From NCBI RefSeq assembly GCF_051486985.1, contig NZ_JAHVDV010000029.1, forward strand, positions 1 to 64,000: a stretch of DNA of 64,000 bases. The letters run 5' to 3'. Positions 17,244 through 26,860 of this stretch are shown piece after piece. The stretch is from CBFFRJ01 sp051486985. GTDB taxonomy: Bacteria; Pseudomonadota; Gammaproteobacteria; Enterobacterales; Enterobacteriaceae. The translations under genes were made by a program, and so were the position numbers. The notes under the pieces are model-generated. The model searched no databases and was not told where the DNA came from. It was given only the letters and a program-made list of their open reading frames with translations. Numbering within the stretch: the first letter of the stretch is position 1; each line of letters opens with the position of its first letter.

Positions 17244-20200
17244 ATGATGTCACAGTTCTTTATACGCAGACCTATATTTGCCTGGGTTATTGCGCTTTTT
17301 ATTATTCTTTTGGGTGTGATCGCTATTCCGCAACTTCCGGTCGCTCAATATCCGTCCGTTGCACCACCGAGCCTCTCTATTACGGTGACTTATCCTGGGG
17401 CAACCCCTCAGACGATGAATGAATCGGTTATTTCACTCATTGAACGTGAGTTATCAGGTGTTGACGATCTGCTTTATTATGAATCAACCAGCGATACCTC
17501 CGGCGTTGCTTCTATTACCGTTACTTTCAAACCCGGTACAGATATCCGGCTTGCACAGGTTGATGTGCAGAACCAGATTAAAGTCGTGGAACCTCGACTG
17601 CCACAAGCTGTCCGACAGAATGGATTAAGCGTAGAGGCTGCCTCTTCAGGATTTCTGATGATGGTGGGCCTCAACTCGCCTGATGGCAAGTTCAGCGAAG
17701 CCGACTTGAGTGATTACTTTGCGCGAAAAATTACAGACGAGCTTCGTCGTATTGATGGCGTCGGAAAAGTACAGGCGTTTGGCTCGGAGAAAGCCATGCG
17801 CATCTGGGTTGATCCTGCAAAGCTCATTGCTTACAAGCTCTCCATCAGCGATATCAATACCGCCATTACAGAACAAAATGCGCAGGTCTCCCCCGGCAAG
17901 CTGGGAGATTCTCCAGCAACCGCGAATCAGTTGACAGCCTATCCCTTAGACGTCAATGGTCAGTTGGGTACCCCAGAGGAGTTTCGTAACATCGTCCTCA
18001 GGGCGAATCCGGACGGCTCGCGGGTATCATTGGGTGATGTGGCCCGGGTTGAGCTTGGATTACAGTCTTATTCATTTGCCATCAGAGAGAACGGGCACGG
18101 TTCAACCGCCGCCGCTATTCAGCTCTCTCCCGGCGCGAACGCCGTTCGGACGTCTGATGCGGTTAAGGCAAGGATGGAGGATCTTGCAAAATCCTTCCCG
18201 TCAGGCATGGAATACTCCATACCTTTTGATACTTCGCCCTTCGTAAAAATCTCGATTGAAAAGGTTGTTCATACCTTTATCGAAGCGATGGTGCTTGTTT
18301 TCCTGGTGATGTATCTCTTTCTGCAAAACGTGCGCTACACCTTTATACCCGCGATCGTTGCGCCGGTTGCGTTGCTGGGCACTTTCACGGTGATGATGCT
18401 GGCCGGTTTTTCCATCAATGTTCTGACGATGTACGGCATGGTTCTGGCCATAGGGATAATTGTCGATGACGCCATTGTCGTGGTGGAAAACGTCGAGCGT
18501 TTAATGGCGGAAGAAGGGCTATCACCTAAAGAAGCTACGGTTAAAGCCATGAAGGAGATCACCGGCGCGGTCGTTGGTATTACCTTAGTTCTGACTGCCG
18601 TCTTCCTGCCAATGGGGCTCGCTTCTGGCTCAGTGGGCGTAATTTATCGCCAGTTTACACTGTCGATGGCGGTTTCCATTCTGTTTTCCGCGTTTCTGGC
18701 ATTAACGCTGACGCCTGCGCTATGCGCAACGCTACTGAAACCCGTTACTGCTGATTCTCATAAAAAGAACCGGTTCTTCACGTGGTTCAACACATCCTTT
18801 GATCGCCTGACAGGCCGTTACGAAAATGGCGTGACCCGGGTCATACGTAAGACAGGAAGGATGTCATTCATCTATCTGGCATTGTGCGGTGTTCTCTATT
18901 TCGCCTTTAAATTCTTACCGTCGTCATTCCTGCCAGAAGAGGATCAGGGATACTTCATCACCTCAATACAACTGCCAGCCGATGCCACGATGAAACGTAC
19001 TGAGGCGGTGGTGAAGGCCTATGAGAAACAGGTGATGGAACGTCCGGGCGTGGAACGTAACGTTTCAATTCTGGGGTTCAGCTTCTCCGGTGCGGGCACA
19101 AACTCTGCGATGGCGTTTACCACGCTCAAGGACTGGGACCAGCGCAACGGCGCAACAGCGCAGAATGAAGTGACAAATATTCAGAATGTGCTGGGCGATA
19201 TTCCTGAAGCGACTATAACCAGCCTACTTCCTCCCGCTATCTCTGAGCTAAGTACCTCATCCGGTTTCACCCTACGTCTGGAAGATCGTTCCGGGCACGG
19301 TTATCCGGAGCTGGTGAACGCTCTCAATATGCTGCTTGAGAAAGCGGGGCAAAGCGAAGCACTGTATGGTGTTTATATGGATGGCCTGCCTGATGGTATG
19401 GGTCTCAGCCTGAAAATTGATAGACAAAAAGCGGAAGCGATGGGGGTCTCTTTCAACGAAATTAATCAGACGCTTACTGGTGCACTTGGCTCAAGTTATG
19501 TAAATGACTTCCCAAATAATGGTCGTGTACAGCAGGTCATAGTGCAGGCTGAAGCGGAATCACGCATGCAGCTGCCCGAAATTCTCTCCCTCAATGTGCG
19601 CAATAAAAATGGCGGGATGGTGCCGCTGTCGGAGTTTGTCCGCCCACAATGGCAAGTCTCGCCAGTTCAGATGGTTCGCTACCAGGGCTACCCGGCCTTC
19701 AGGATAACCGGCTGGCCAAACTGGGGTTATTCGAGCGGGGATGCAATGGCTGAAATGGAGAAAATTGCCGCAGATTTACCGGCGGGTTTTGCCATCGAAT
19801 GGACGGGGCAGTCGCTACAGGAACAGCAGTCAGCTTCTGAAGCGCCGATGTTAATGCTGCTCTCAATGCTGGTTATTTTTCTGGTGCTGGCTGCACTTTA
19901 TGAAAGCTGGTCGATACCGGTTTCAGTCATGCTTGTTGTGCCGTTGGGGCTTATCGGAGCAATGATTGCTGTCTACCTCAGAGGTATGCCAAATGATGCC
20001 TTCTTCAAAGTAGGGATGATCACTATCATCGGTCTGTCCGCTAAAAACGCCATCCTGATCGTTGAGTTTGCACGTCAGTTGCAACAAGACGGTGAAAGTC
20101 TGCTGAATGCTACGGTTAAGGCCGCACGGATGCGTTTAAGACCGATCATGATGACATCGCTGGCCTTTACTCTCGGAGTCGTGCCCTTAATGCTCGCCTC

Positions 20201-20351
20201 AGGGGCAAGTGCCACGACTCAGCAAGCGATTGGTACAGGGGTATTTGGCGGCATGGTCACCGGAACGCTACTGGCGATCTTTTTCGTGCCTGTATTCTTC
20301 ATGACAGTGTTAACGCTGGTTGACAAATTTAAAAAGAAATCTGGCATCTGA
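17244..20351 (+). CDS. RND multidrug efflux transporter (HAE-1, AcrB-like)
   Basis: 1035 residues, normal for AcrB/MexB-type proton-driven drug exporters. It opens with FFIRRPIFAWVIALFIILLG (TM1), has the proton-relay Asp pair in GIIVDDAIVVVENVERLM (TM4, near 410), the relay Lys in LSAKNAILIVEFARQ (TM10), and large periplasmic loops after TM1 and TM7. It is the last gene of a TetR-controlled unit with an SmvA-like MFS pump and an adaptor. Two ATGs lie in tandem at 17244 and 17247, with GGGAAA upstream. Substrates are not predictable; the shared control suggests cationic biocides or plant antimicrobials. Confidence 0.9.
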   Translation: MMSQFFIRRPIFAWVIALFIILLGVIAIPQLPVAQYPSVAPPSLSITVTYPGATPQTMNESVISLIERELSGVDDLLYYESTSDTSGVASITVTFKPGTDIRLAQVDVQNQIKVVEPRLPQAVRQNGLSVEAASSGFLMMVGLNSPDGKFSEADLSDYFARKITDELRRIDGVGKVQAFGSEKAMRIWVDPAKLIAYKLSISDINTAITEQNAQVSPGKLGDSPATANQLTAYPLDVNGQLGTPEEFRNIVLRANPDGSRVSLGDVARVELGLQSYSFAIRENGHGSTAAAIQLSPGANAVRTSDAVKARMEDLAKSFPSGMEYSIPFDTSPFVKISIEKVVHTFIEAMVLVFLVMYLFLQNVRYTFIPAIVAPVALLGTFTVMMLAGFSINVLTMYGMVLAIGIIVDDAIVVVENVERLMAEEGLSPKEATVKAMKEITGAVVGITLVLTAVFLPMGLASGSVGVIYRQFTLSMAVSILFSAFLALTLTPALCATLLKPVTADSHKKNRFFTWFNTSFDRLTGRYENGVTRVIRKTGRMSFIYLALCGVLYFAFKFLPSSFLPEEDQGYFITSIQLPADATMKRTEAVVKAYEKQVMERPGVERNVSILGFSFSGAGTNSAMAFTTLKDWDQRNGATAQNEVTNIQNVLGDIPEATITSLLPPAISELSTSSGFTLRLEDRSGHGYPELVNALNMLLEKAGQSEALYGVYMDGLPDGMGLSLKIDRQKAEAMGVSFNEINQTLTGALGSSYVNDFPNNGRVQQVIVQAEAESRMQLPEILSLNVRNKNGGMVPLSEFVRPQWQVSPVQMVRYQGYPAFRITGWPNWGYSSGDAMAEMEKIAADLPAGFAIEWTGQSLQEQQSASEAPMLMLLSMLVIFLVLAALYESWSIPVSVMLVVPLGLIGAMIAVYLRGMPNDAFFKVGMITIIGLSAKNAILIVEFARQLQQDGESLLNATVKAARMRLRPIMMTSLAFTLGVVPLMLASGASATTQQAIGTGVFGGMVTGTLLAIFFVPVFFMTVLTLVDKFKKKSGI

Positions 20352-20366
20352 TTGTTTGTAATTTTC

Positions 20367-20386
20367 AGGAGAGGTTTGCCTCTCCT
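20367..20386 (+). terminator. Probable terminator of the efflux operon
   Basis: Perfect 8-bp stem AGGAGAGG / CCTCTCCT with loop TTTG, 16 bases after the RND stop codon. No T-run follows (GTCGCC), so it may work as a weak or Rho-assisted terminator, or as an mRNA end-protecting stem. Confidence 0.5.
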
Positions 20387-20841
20387 GTCGCCAATTATTG
20401 ATCCCTTTACGGGTAGAAATGGCATTTTTCTCACATCTACAGCACGTCTTAAGTTGCAAAGCGTATATAAGATGACCTTGTGTAGGAGCGTAAGGGGAAG
20501 AAAAAACGATATAAACATTTTATCATCAGATGTTGTGATTATCAGTCCGGATTCGCCGACTTTTCAGCGAAAGAGCGGCGTACCGGCGCTGTCTACGATC
20601 TCATTAAGGAATAAATTTCGTGTTATCAGGCCGGGGGGCTGAAGAAGTTATCAGGTGTCTCGCTCCGATTAAGCAACCTTGATGACATTTATATATTCTT
20701 CTCCTGCCCGCTAACCGGAAGGAAATAATCTGGGAACATGTCAGCTTATTTTATTAATCTAAAAACATGGAGAGTGCTGGCATGCTTTTAAGAGGGGGAG
20801 GCTTTACTGTGGCTGCATCTGTAAACATGCGGGTTAGACCA
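20387..20841. other. Intergenic region, no supported gene
   Basis: About 450 bases between convergent operons. A short readable stretch near 20545-20615 (SGFADFSAKERRTGAVYDL, then a stop) looks like a decayed coding fragment, but I cannot assign its family. Confidence 0.45.
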
Positions 20842-20870
20842 TTAAAGTAATGGCGATGTAACGCCATTAC
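20842..20870 (-). terminator. Terminator of the GH105/dehydrogenase unit
   Basis: A 9-bp perfect stem GTAATGGCG / CGCCATTAC (20847-20855, 20862-20870) with a 6-base loop lies just after the GH105 stop. On the minus strand it is followed by TTTAATGG. It faces the efflux operon, so it may also stop transcription from that side. Confidence 0.6.
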
Positions 20871-20878
20871 TTCTTATA

Positions 20879-22021
20879 TCAGAGGTAGGTGTGCAAATAT
20901 TCGGCCATACAAAGTACCGCCATTGCCTGCCCGTAGGGCATGGGGGTGAGGGGGATTTGACGGTAGTAGTCTAAATCGGGTCCCATTTCAGTGCCAAACG
21001 AGGATTGAGTCAGTTCCCCTTGCTCATTAATACAGCTGACTACGCCCCGAATCGCCTTTTCTGCCGTAAGAGCATATTCAGGACTAATGTAACGTTTACG
21101 TACGGCTTTCAACATTCCATAGGCGAAACCTGCAGTCGCTGAACTTTCAAGATATGATTTCTTGTCATTAAGAAGCGTATGCCACAGGCCACTTTCATCC
21201 TGAAGTTGCGCCAGCGCGCTTACCTGGCTCTTTAGCACTTCCAGTAAAAAACGACGCGTTGCATCAGACTCTGGTAGCCCAAGTAAGTCTATAAAGTCCG
21301 GGATCGCCACCGTCAGCCAGCTATTACCCCGTGCCCAGAGTGCGCGCGAGAAATTATGATTACCCTCGAATGTCCATCCGTGAAACCACAGGCCAGTCTC
21401 ACGATCCATCAGGTACTGAATATGGGTAAGAAACTGGAACTTTGCCTCTTCGATATACTCTTGTCGCCCCAATAACTGACCAATTTTTGCCAGTGGCATG
21501 ACGGTCATCATCAGCGTGTCATCCCACAATTGTTGATTATTTTCTTTATGTATAACGACGTGCTGAATCCCACCTTTTTCAGTACGCGGCATATAGTGCA
21601 TCACCCATTCAGCCCAGCGTTCGAGCAGCGACAGCCAGACCGGGTTACGTGTTTCTTCATAACGATAGGCTAAGGTCAAAAGCGGGCAGACAGTATTAAC
21701 ATTTTTAGTGGGCGTACCTTCCGCTAATCGCGCGGCGAACCAATCGTCGATTATAGCAAGCACCTCTGGTTCGCCAGTTTGCTGATAGAACTGCAAAATG
21801 CCGTACAGCCCAATACCGTGCGTCCACTCCCACCCGGCTGCCCAGCCTTTGGCATCGATAATTCGGCCATCATCCAGATGCAGAGCAAACTCGCCTGTTT
21901 TGTCTTCAATTGAAATCAGATTCTGTGTGACTTTATGAATTAGTGTGGTTAAAGAATTACGCGAAATAAAGTGTTCTTGCTGACGTAATAGCGCGCTGTG
22001 CTTTACTGGATAAATCGTCAT
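20879..22021 (-). CDS. Unsaturated rhamnogalacturonyl hydrolase (GH105, YteR/YesR-like)
   Basis: 380-residue (alpha/alpha)6-barrel enzyme of glycoside hydrolase family 105. Family signatures are DGRIIDAKGWAAGWEWTHGI at 51-70, WDDTLMMTVMPLAKIG at 166-181 with the conserved catalytic Asp, and RALWARGNSWLTVA. No signal peptide, so cytosolic. It removes the unsaturated galacturonyl residue from short rhamnogalacturonan products of a lyase. No lyase is encoded nearby, so the oligomers must be imported. It is probably co-transcribed with the dehydrogenase encoded 110 bases upstream under the LacI regulator. Confidence 0.88.
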   Translation of the reverse strand: MTIYPVKHSALLRQQEHFISRNSLTTLIHKVTQNLISIEDKTGEFALHLDDGRIIDAKGWAAGWEWTHGIGLYGILQFYQQTGEPEVLAIIDDWFAARLAEGTPTKNVNTVCPLLTLAYRYEETRNPVWLSLLERWAEWVMHYMPRTEKGGIQHVVIHKENNQQLWDDTLMMTVMPLAKIGQLLGRQEYIEEAKFQFLTHIQYLMDRETGLWFHGWTFEGNHNFSRALWARGNSWLTVAIPDFIDLLGLPESDATRRFLLEVLKSQVSALAQLQDESGLWHTLLNDKKSYLESSATAGFAYGMLKAVRKRYISPEYALTAEKAIRGVVSCINEQGELTQSSFGTEMGPDLDYYRQIPLTPMPYGQAMAVLCMAEYLHTYL

Positions 22022-22131
22022 TGTCTCATTCTACCTGTTTGTCATTTACTGAAGAGGTAAAACCGTTATTCGGTGTTTCAGGTTTAATGCCCTACCGCTA
22101 CGACTGTAGTGAAAGTAAACATAGGTTTCCC

Positions 22132-23223
22132 TTACTCTCCGTTCGGAACCAGAAGCACTTTTACAGCCTCCGGCGTGCCGAAGGTTTGAAAGGCGCTCAC
22201 CCAGCTTTCAAGAGGAAATTTATGCGTAACGATGCCATCAGCGGTTAATAGTTTGCGACTGAAGAGATCGATAACGGTCTCATAGCAACCCGGGCTTAAA
22301 TGCGCGCCACGAATATCAAGTTCTTTCCGATCGCCAATAATTGACCAGTCCACGGAAGTTTCCCGGCTAAACACGCTGAATTCAACAAAGCGGCCCAGTT
22401 TGCGGATCATCTGTAGCCCCTGCGTGACAGCAGCAGGATTACCTGACGCCTCAATATAAACATCGCAACCATAACCGCCTGTCAGCGCTTTTACCTCTGT
22501 AATGACATCCTCTTCTAGTGGATTCATGACCACATCTGCCCCCAGCCTTTTTGCCAGTGCCAGACGGTAAGGCATGGTATCGATAACAATTAGCTTTTTA
22601 GGTGTTTTCAGTTTGATAGCCTGAATCATTCCCAGCCCAAGCGTTCCGGCACCAGCAAGCACGACGACATCATTAAACTGAATGTCTGCGCGGTTTACAG
22701 CATGTACGGAACAGGAGAAGGGTTCAATGAGTGCACACTCTTCCAGCGATAATGATGGAGGGATTTTATGCACCCGGCTTGTGGGTTTGAAAAGCATGTA
22801 TTGCGTCATGCCACCATCAGCATCCTCTTTTTGAAAGCCGTAAATATCATGCTTTTCGCACATCCAGTACTGACCGTTACGACAGAACCTACATTTGTCG
22901 CAGGGAACAATCTGTTCAGCTATAACCCGGTCGCCCTCCCTGACGCCAAAGTGCTCCAGTGCATTTGGACCTGCTGCCTCCACCGTACCAAAAAATTCAT
23001 GGCCGCTTACGACGGGGGTTTTGACATAGGGTGGAAAAGTTTCATTTCCCCAGAACATTGGGGCACCGTGATAACAGTGAAAATCAGAAGCACAAATGCC
23101 GCATGCGCCAATCTTTACAAGAAGCTCATTGCGTTGAGGTTCAGGCAGAGGCGAAGAGACTAAGCGATAGTCATGAGGGCCATAATTGACCAGTTGTTTA
23201 ATAACGGTGGGGGTAGTGTTCAC
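22132..23223 (-). CDS. Zinc-dependent threitol/erythritol-type dehydrogenase (MDR family)
   Basis: 363-residue medium-chain dehydrogenase. Catalytic zinc ligands are Cys44, His75 and Glu76; the structural zinc cysteines are 108, 111, 114 and 122 (VPCDKCRFCRNGQYWMC); the nucleotide-binding turn is GAGTLG at 191-196. The overall pattern, including FWGNE, EQIVPCDKCRFC and ELDIRGAHLSPGCY, closely resembles erythritol/L-threitol dehydrogenases. The start is a GTG at 23223, 8 bases after AAGGA; an overlapping ATG two bases earlier runs into a stop. Inferred role: oxidation of a polyol or sugar derived from the GH105 substrate. Confidence 0.85.
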   Translation of the reverse strand: MNTTPTVIKQLVNYGPHDYRLVSSPLPEPQRNELLVKIGACGICASDFHCYHGAPMFWGNETFPPYVKTPVVSGHEFFGTVEAAGPNALEHFGVREGDRVIAEQIVPCDKCRFCRNGQYWMCEKHDIYGFQKEDADGGMTQYMLFKPTSRVHKIPPSLSLEECALIEPFSCSVHAVNRADIQFNDVVVLAGAGTLGLGMIQAIKLKTPKKLIVIDTMPYRLALAKRLGADVVMNPLEEDVITEVKALTGGYGCDVYIEASGNPAAVTQGLQMIRKLGRFVEFSVFSRETSVDWSIIGDRKELDIRGAHLSPGCYETVIDLFSRKLLTADGIVTHKFPLESWVSAFQTFGTPEAVKVLLVPNGE

Positions 23224-23237
23224 ATCAACTGTCCTTT

Positions 23238-23434
23238 AATCGATGAAGTCGATTCAACATACAATGTTTTCGTGAACATTTTTAAGTGCAAAACTGATTT
23301 TGTGATAAGGGTAACATTTGAATTTTATTAGTTATTAAATATCAATAACTTAAAAATGAAACGCCGTTTCTATTTTTAATTAAAGAGGGTTGAATCATGT
23401 GTGGGAAAAGGATTAAAATGTTTATGTAAACATC
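23238..23434. promoter_or_regulatory. Cluster of palindromes upstream of the dehydrogenase gene
   Basis: The control region of the dehydrogenase/GH105 unit has five inverted repeats. The best LacI-type operator is AATGTTTTCGTGAACATT (23263-23280), 14 of 18 positions symmetric with a central CG, 40 bases before the start codon. Others are AATCGA/TCGATT (23238-23254), AGTTATT/AATAACT (23330-23350), GAAACGCCGTTTC (23358-23370) and ATGTTTATGTAAACAT (23419-23434). The adjacent LacI-type protein is the likely binder of at least the first. Confidence 0.6.
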
Positions 23435-23469
23435 AGGTGATCAGCGGGAAAATTTATTAATGCTTTGAA

Positions 23470-24462
23470 TTAACGAAAGTTCTTCAGGAAGCCATTTATT
23501 ACGGTACGCGGCTGCCAGGGCTTGCCTTCAACGGCTGCAATGAGATTTTCAGCCACGATTTTGGCCCACAGTTTGTAATCATGAACAACAGAAGGGTAGA
23601 AAAATCCAAAGGCTTCCGCATTGGGGATATCGTCAATGGAAAGAAAGTCGACGTCCTTCAGAGACCAGTTTATCGAGACATTGTGCGCCGCTAACGAGAT
23701 AGCACCATTGATGCCAACTATTGCATCATAGTTACTTACGCCCGCAGCAAAATGGGCCGCAATCATATCACGCGCGTTTTCATAGCGGTAATCGGTATAA
23801 AGATATGTGATTTGCGTTGCAGATGGCAGGTTCTCGCCGATGCTCTTTGTTCGGGCTCTGGTGATCCGCGACTGTTCCGGACCACCAATGATGAGAACTT
23901 TTTGGTGCTTCTTTTTCTTTATTACGGTAGCAATCATTTCTCCGGCGCGTTCATCGTTGACGTAGACGGCAGGCAGTGTGGTATCAAACTGTCGATCAAA
24001 CTGAATAAGCTTTATGGCAGAGTTGCAAAGTATCCTCAGATGGCTGGTATCATAATCGGGTGAGTCATCAATAACGGATAACACGACACCTGCCGCTTTA
24101 TAGCCTGTGAGTGTATTGATTGCTTTTACTTCTGAATCCCGGCTACCTCCGGTAGTAAAAATCATTACCGAATAGCCTTTCGACTCCGCATGTTTGCAAA
24201 GCTCCTGAATCACGTAGGAATAACTTTGATTAAAGGTGTCATCCGTCACGATGCCGATTATAGGGCTAAGTGTGGTCTTAATATTCTGCGCGAAGATGTT
24301 AGGGACATAATCGACTTCAGCGGCAATACGCAATATCTTTTCTCGCGTATCGATTTTTACTTTCTCAGGGTCGGTAAACGTCCTGGAAACGGTAATGCTG
24401 CTAACCCCCGCAAGGCGAGCAATGTCGGTGATGGTTGGTGCTTTTTTACCCGTTTCTTTCAT
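23470..24462 (-). CDS. LacI family transcriptional regulator
   Basis: 330-residue LacI/GalR repressor. The helix-turn-helix TITDIARLAGVSSITVSRTF covers about residues 10-29, the hinge includes YVPNIFAQNIKT, and the rest is a periplasmic-binding-protein-like sensor (IIGIVTDDTFNQSY onward). It is encoded directly upstream of the dehydrogenase and GH105 genes on the same strand, with palindromic candidate operators between, so it is the probable local regulator. The effector is likely a rhamnogalacturonan-derived sugar (inference). Ribosome site is weak. Confidence 0.88.
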   Translation of the reverse strand: MKETGKKAPTITDIARLAGVSSITVSRTFTDPEKVKIDTREKILRIAAEVDYVPNIFAQNIKTTLSPIIGIVTDDTFNQSYSYVIQELCKHAESKGYSVMIFTTGGSRDSEVKAINTLTGYKAAGVVLSVIDDSPDYDTSHLRILCNSAIKLIQFDRQFDTTLPAVYVNDERAGEMIATVIKKKKHQKVLIIGGPEQSRITRARTKSIGENLPSATQITYLYTDYRYENARDMIAAHFAAGVSNYDAIVGINGAISLAAHNVSINWSLKDVDFLSIDDIPNAEAFGFFYPSVVHDYKLWAKIVAENLIAAVEGKPWQPRTVINGFLKNFR

Positions 24463-24658
24463 GTCTACACATTTATCCAGCCAGAAAAAGTCACTATACC
24501 ATCATAAGAGGTGAGGTTCTGAAATTCACCTGTTACAGCGCTACGTAAATAATGACTGGATGCCTGACCGGATGTTGTCTTCAGGGCGATACGCTGGCGT
24601 GGTGCTTAAATCAGAATTTTCCACGCAGGATAGGGCGTGAATAACGCAAGGGTAATAA

Positions 24659-25276
24659 CTAATCAAGATAGCGTAAATGTGTGGCAATCCCCCATCTGAG
24701 TGAGGTGCATCTTCCGTTAATCAGGTCGAAAACCGAGTAACTCGCGTTGGGCTGCGCATATCTGGGGAAATCACTGACAACCCCACTTTTAAGCCTCGCC
24801 AGAACGCCCTGAATGACATGCCCGTGAGAAACAAGACAAAGTGTTTGATGATGTCGTGTTTTTTCCAGACTGTATAAAAAATCCAGCACCCGCTGAGAAG
24901 CATGCAGGAGAGACTCACCGCCTGGTGGCTGATACTGCGCATCACATTTGAATAACGCATTTGCATCGTCAGGGCGCTGTTGCAGGAGCTGTGCTGATGG
25001 CATGCCTTCAAACTCACCCAATGCCTGCTCTTTCAGGGCGGGCTCAGCGAGAAGTGAGCAACCAAAGCCCTCGGCCAGGCTCTGACCCATTTGCCAGGCA
25101 CGCCCAAGCGGAGAGGCGTAAACAGATTCTACCCGGTACGCACTTGCTGCCAGGGTTGCCAGCAAGGCTGATGTCTGACGCTCCCCCTGTTGGGTCACCG
25201 TACTATCACTCTGCCCCTGAATAATTCCTCTCACGTTCCACTCTGTTTGCGCATGCCGGACAAGTATCACTTTCAT
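24659..25276 (-). CDS. Histidine phosphatase family protein (GpmB/CobC-like)
   Basis: 205-residue branch-1 histidine phosphatase. The phosphohistidine motif VRHAQTEWN has Arg7 and His8; the acid residue region is LGEFEGM; the second catalytic His is in CLVSHGHVIQG. Length and sequence fit the small 2,3-bisphosphoglycerate-mutase-like phosphatases; substrates in this family vary and cannot be assigned. It is a single gene with its promoter region to the right. Confidence 0.87.
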   Translation of the reverse strand: MKVILVRHAQTEWNVRGIIQGQSDSTVTQQGERQTSALLATLAASAYRVESVYASPLGRAWQMGQSLAEGFGCSLLAEPALKEQALGEFEGMPSAQLLQQRPDDANALFKCDAQYQPPGGESLLHASQRVLDFLYSLEKTRHHQTLCLVSHGHVIQGVLARLKSGVVSDFPRYAQPNASYSVFDLINGRCTSLRWGIATHLRYLD

Positions 25277-25539
25277 CAGTAAGGGCCATGTCAGTTTTTG
25301 AATTAATTACACCAGACCAAAGCTGTCTGTTTAATGTAGCGGGATGCGTTCTGCTCCGAAAAAAACAGCGTCAGAGGTGGCTGAGTACCGTTACGTTCAG
25401 TCTCAGAGGTGAAGTGTTACATGTAGTTAACGTTCCCTTCTGGCTGGTCAAAGACAGGAAGCACAAGGATAAGGTTTGCTATGCGCTAAAAACAGAAATA
25501 TATCATTCGTCTTAGTAGACGATAACGTGCTCCTCTGTC

Positions 25540-26157
25540 CTACTTCAGCAGCAATCGTATTCCAAGCAAGGCCATAATGCCTCCGCTTAGTTTATCTATA
25601 AACTTACGGTATTTAATGTACGCCTGGCGTGGCCCGTGAGTTGATAATAAGCATGCAACGACGGCATACCAAAGCACGTCAATAACAAATGCCATTGTAG
25701 GCAGAATGATGTACATCACCGGCTGAATATTTTTGCTAAGCGCAGCGGAAAAAATACTGGCAAAAACCAGTGCCGTATGGGGATTGCTGATCTGGGTAAA
25801 TACGCCAGTCATAAAAGCTTTTGTGGCGCTGAGTTCCTCTGCTCTGGTGAAGTCATTAAAATGATTTGGAGGACGACGAAACATTTTTGAAGCTAACCAT
25901 AAAAGGTAACAACCCCCTGCCACCTTGAGGCCGGTGTACAGTGATGGGATCATCGTCAGCAGGGTGTGAAGGCCCGCTAACGCTATGGCAGCAAAAACAA
26001 ACGCACCAAAACCCATACCTGCAGCAACAGATAACGCGGCCCGTCTCGAAGTGGACATAGCCGTTCGGGCGACAAGAAGAAAGCTCACTCCCGGGCTCAT
26101 TGCGCCAAACAGGATAGCTACGCCAATAGCAGAAAGCGCAATCACATCACTTGTCAT
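25540..26157 (-). CDS. LysE/RhtB family amino acid exporter
   Basis: 205-residue inner-membrane translocator with about six helices, typical LysE length. The family opening is FGAMSPGVSFLLVARTAMS with the conserved GxSPGP-like turn, and later SNPHTALVFASIFSAAL (usually NPK) and LWYAVVACLLS. It is likely to export amino acids or related metabolites such as homoserine lactone or threonine. Single gene, no operon partner seen. Confidence 0.87.
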   Translation of the reverse strand: MTSDVIALSAIGVAILFGAMSPGVSFLLVARTAMSTSRRAALSVAAGMGFGAFVFAAIALAGLHTLLTMIPSLYTGLKVAGGCYLLWLASKMFRRPPNHFNDFTRAEELSATKAFMTGVFTQISNPHTALVFASIFSAALSKNIQPVMYIILPTMAFVIDVLWYAVVACLLSTHGPRQAYIKYRKFIDKLSGGIMALLGIRLLLK

Positions 26158-26395
26158 TCATCTTCTCCGTCAGTAAAGAGTCCAGGCAGCTCCCTCATTA
26201 CGCTAACCGCCATCCTTAAACGGCTTGTGATTAACAACATAACACAATGCCAATAATATCTGCCCCTGATACAAAACAAAGGCAGGAAAGGGAAACACGC
26301 ATGGGGTCTGAGAGGGCTACACGCAGATAATTTTATTGAATTAACTAATTAAATCTGAATATCTTTATCGAAAGCAAAGTAAAGAAGCGATCACA

Positions 26396-26833
26396 ATGAT
26401 TTCAATCAGGGCAGCGGAACTCAAAGATATTCCATCGTTAAAACGGCTTTTCCTGCAGTTAGGCTACAAGCCAGACAGCGCGAACTTAGAACAACGTATC
26501 AGTGAACAGCATGACAGGCTATGTACTTTAGTTGCTGTATCAGAGAATGAAGTTTGTGGCGTGATTGTCATAAACTTCATTATGCCTGTTCATGAAGATA
26601 GTTTATGGGCATTAGTTTCAGCGCTGGTAATAGATGAGTCGGCACGCGGACAGGGAGTAGGGCAGCAACTTCTCATTGCCTCTGAACACATTGCGGCTTT
26701 AAAGAAATGTTCTCAGATTGAGCTTTCAAGCAGTGAAAAAAGGGTCAAAGCGCATAACTTTTATGAAAAAAACGGATATAAAGAAGTAAGAAAGCGCTTC
26801 GTAAAGCTCCTTCGCAATCTTCCCCCCGCTTGA
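26396..26833 (+). CDS. GNAT family N-acetyltransferase
   Basis: 145-residue GNAT enzyme. Acetyl-CoA binding motif A is VIDESARGQGVGQQLLIASE (about residues 81-100), followed by motif B around SSEKRVKAHNFYEKNGYKE. Substrate unknown. The gene is AT-rich and stands alone; a frameshifted TetR remnant follows it. Confidence 0.87.
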   Translation: MISIRAAELKDIPSLKRLFLQLGYKPDSANLEQRISEQHDRLCTLVAVSENEVCGVIVINFIMPVHEDSLWALVSALVIDESARGQGVGQQLLIASEHIAALKKCSQIELSSSEKRVKAHNFYEKNGYKEVRKRFVKLLRNLPPA

Positions 26834-26860
26834 TTAACACCAGGATGGAGTAAGTAGCCT

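Noticed and set aside
25288..25515. 75-codon plus-strand gene between the phosphatase and LysE genes
   Set aside because: It starts 11 bases from the divergent phosphatase start, would occupy that gene's promoter, and shows no recognisable domain.
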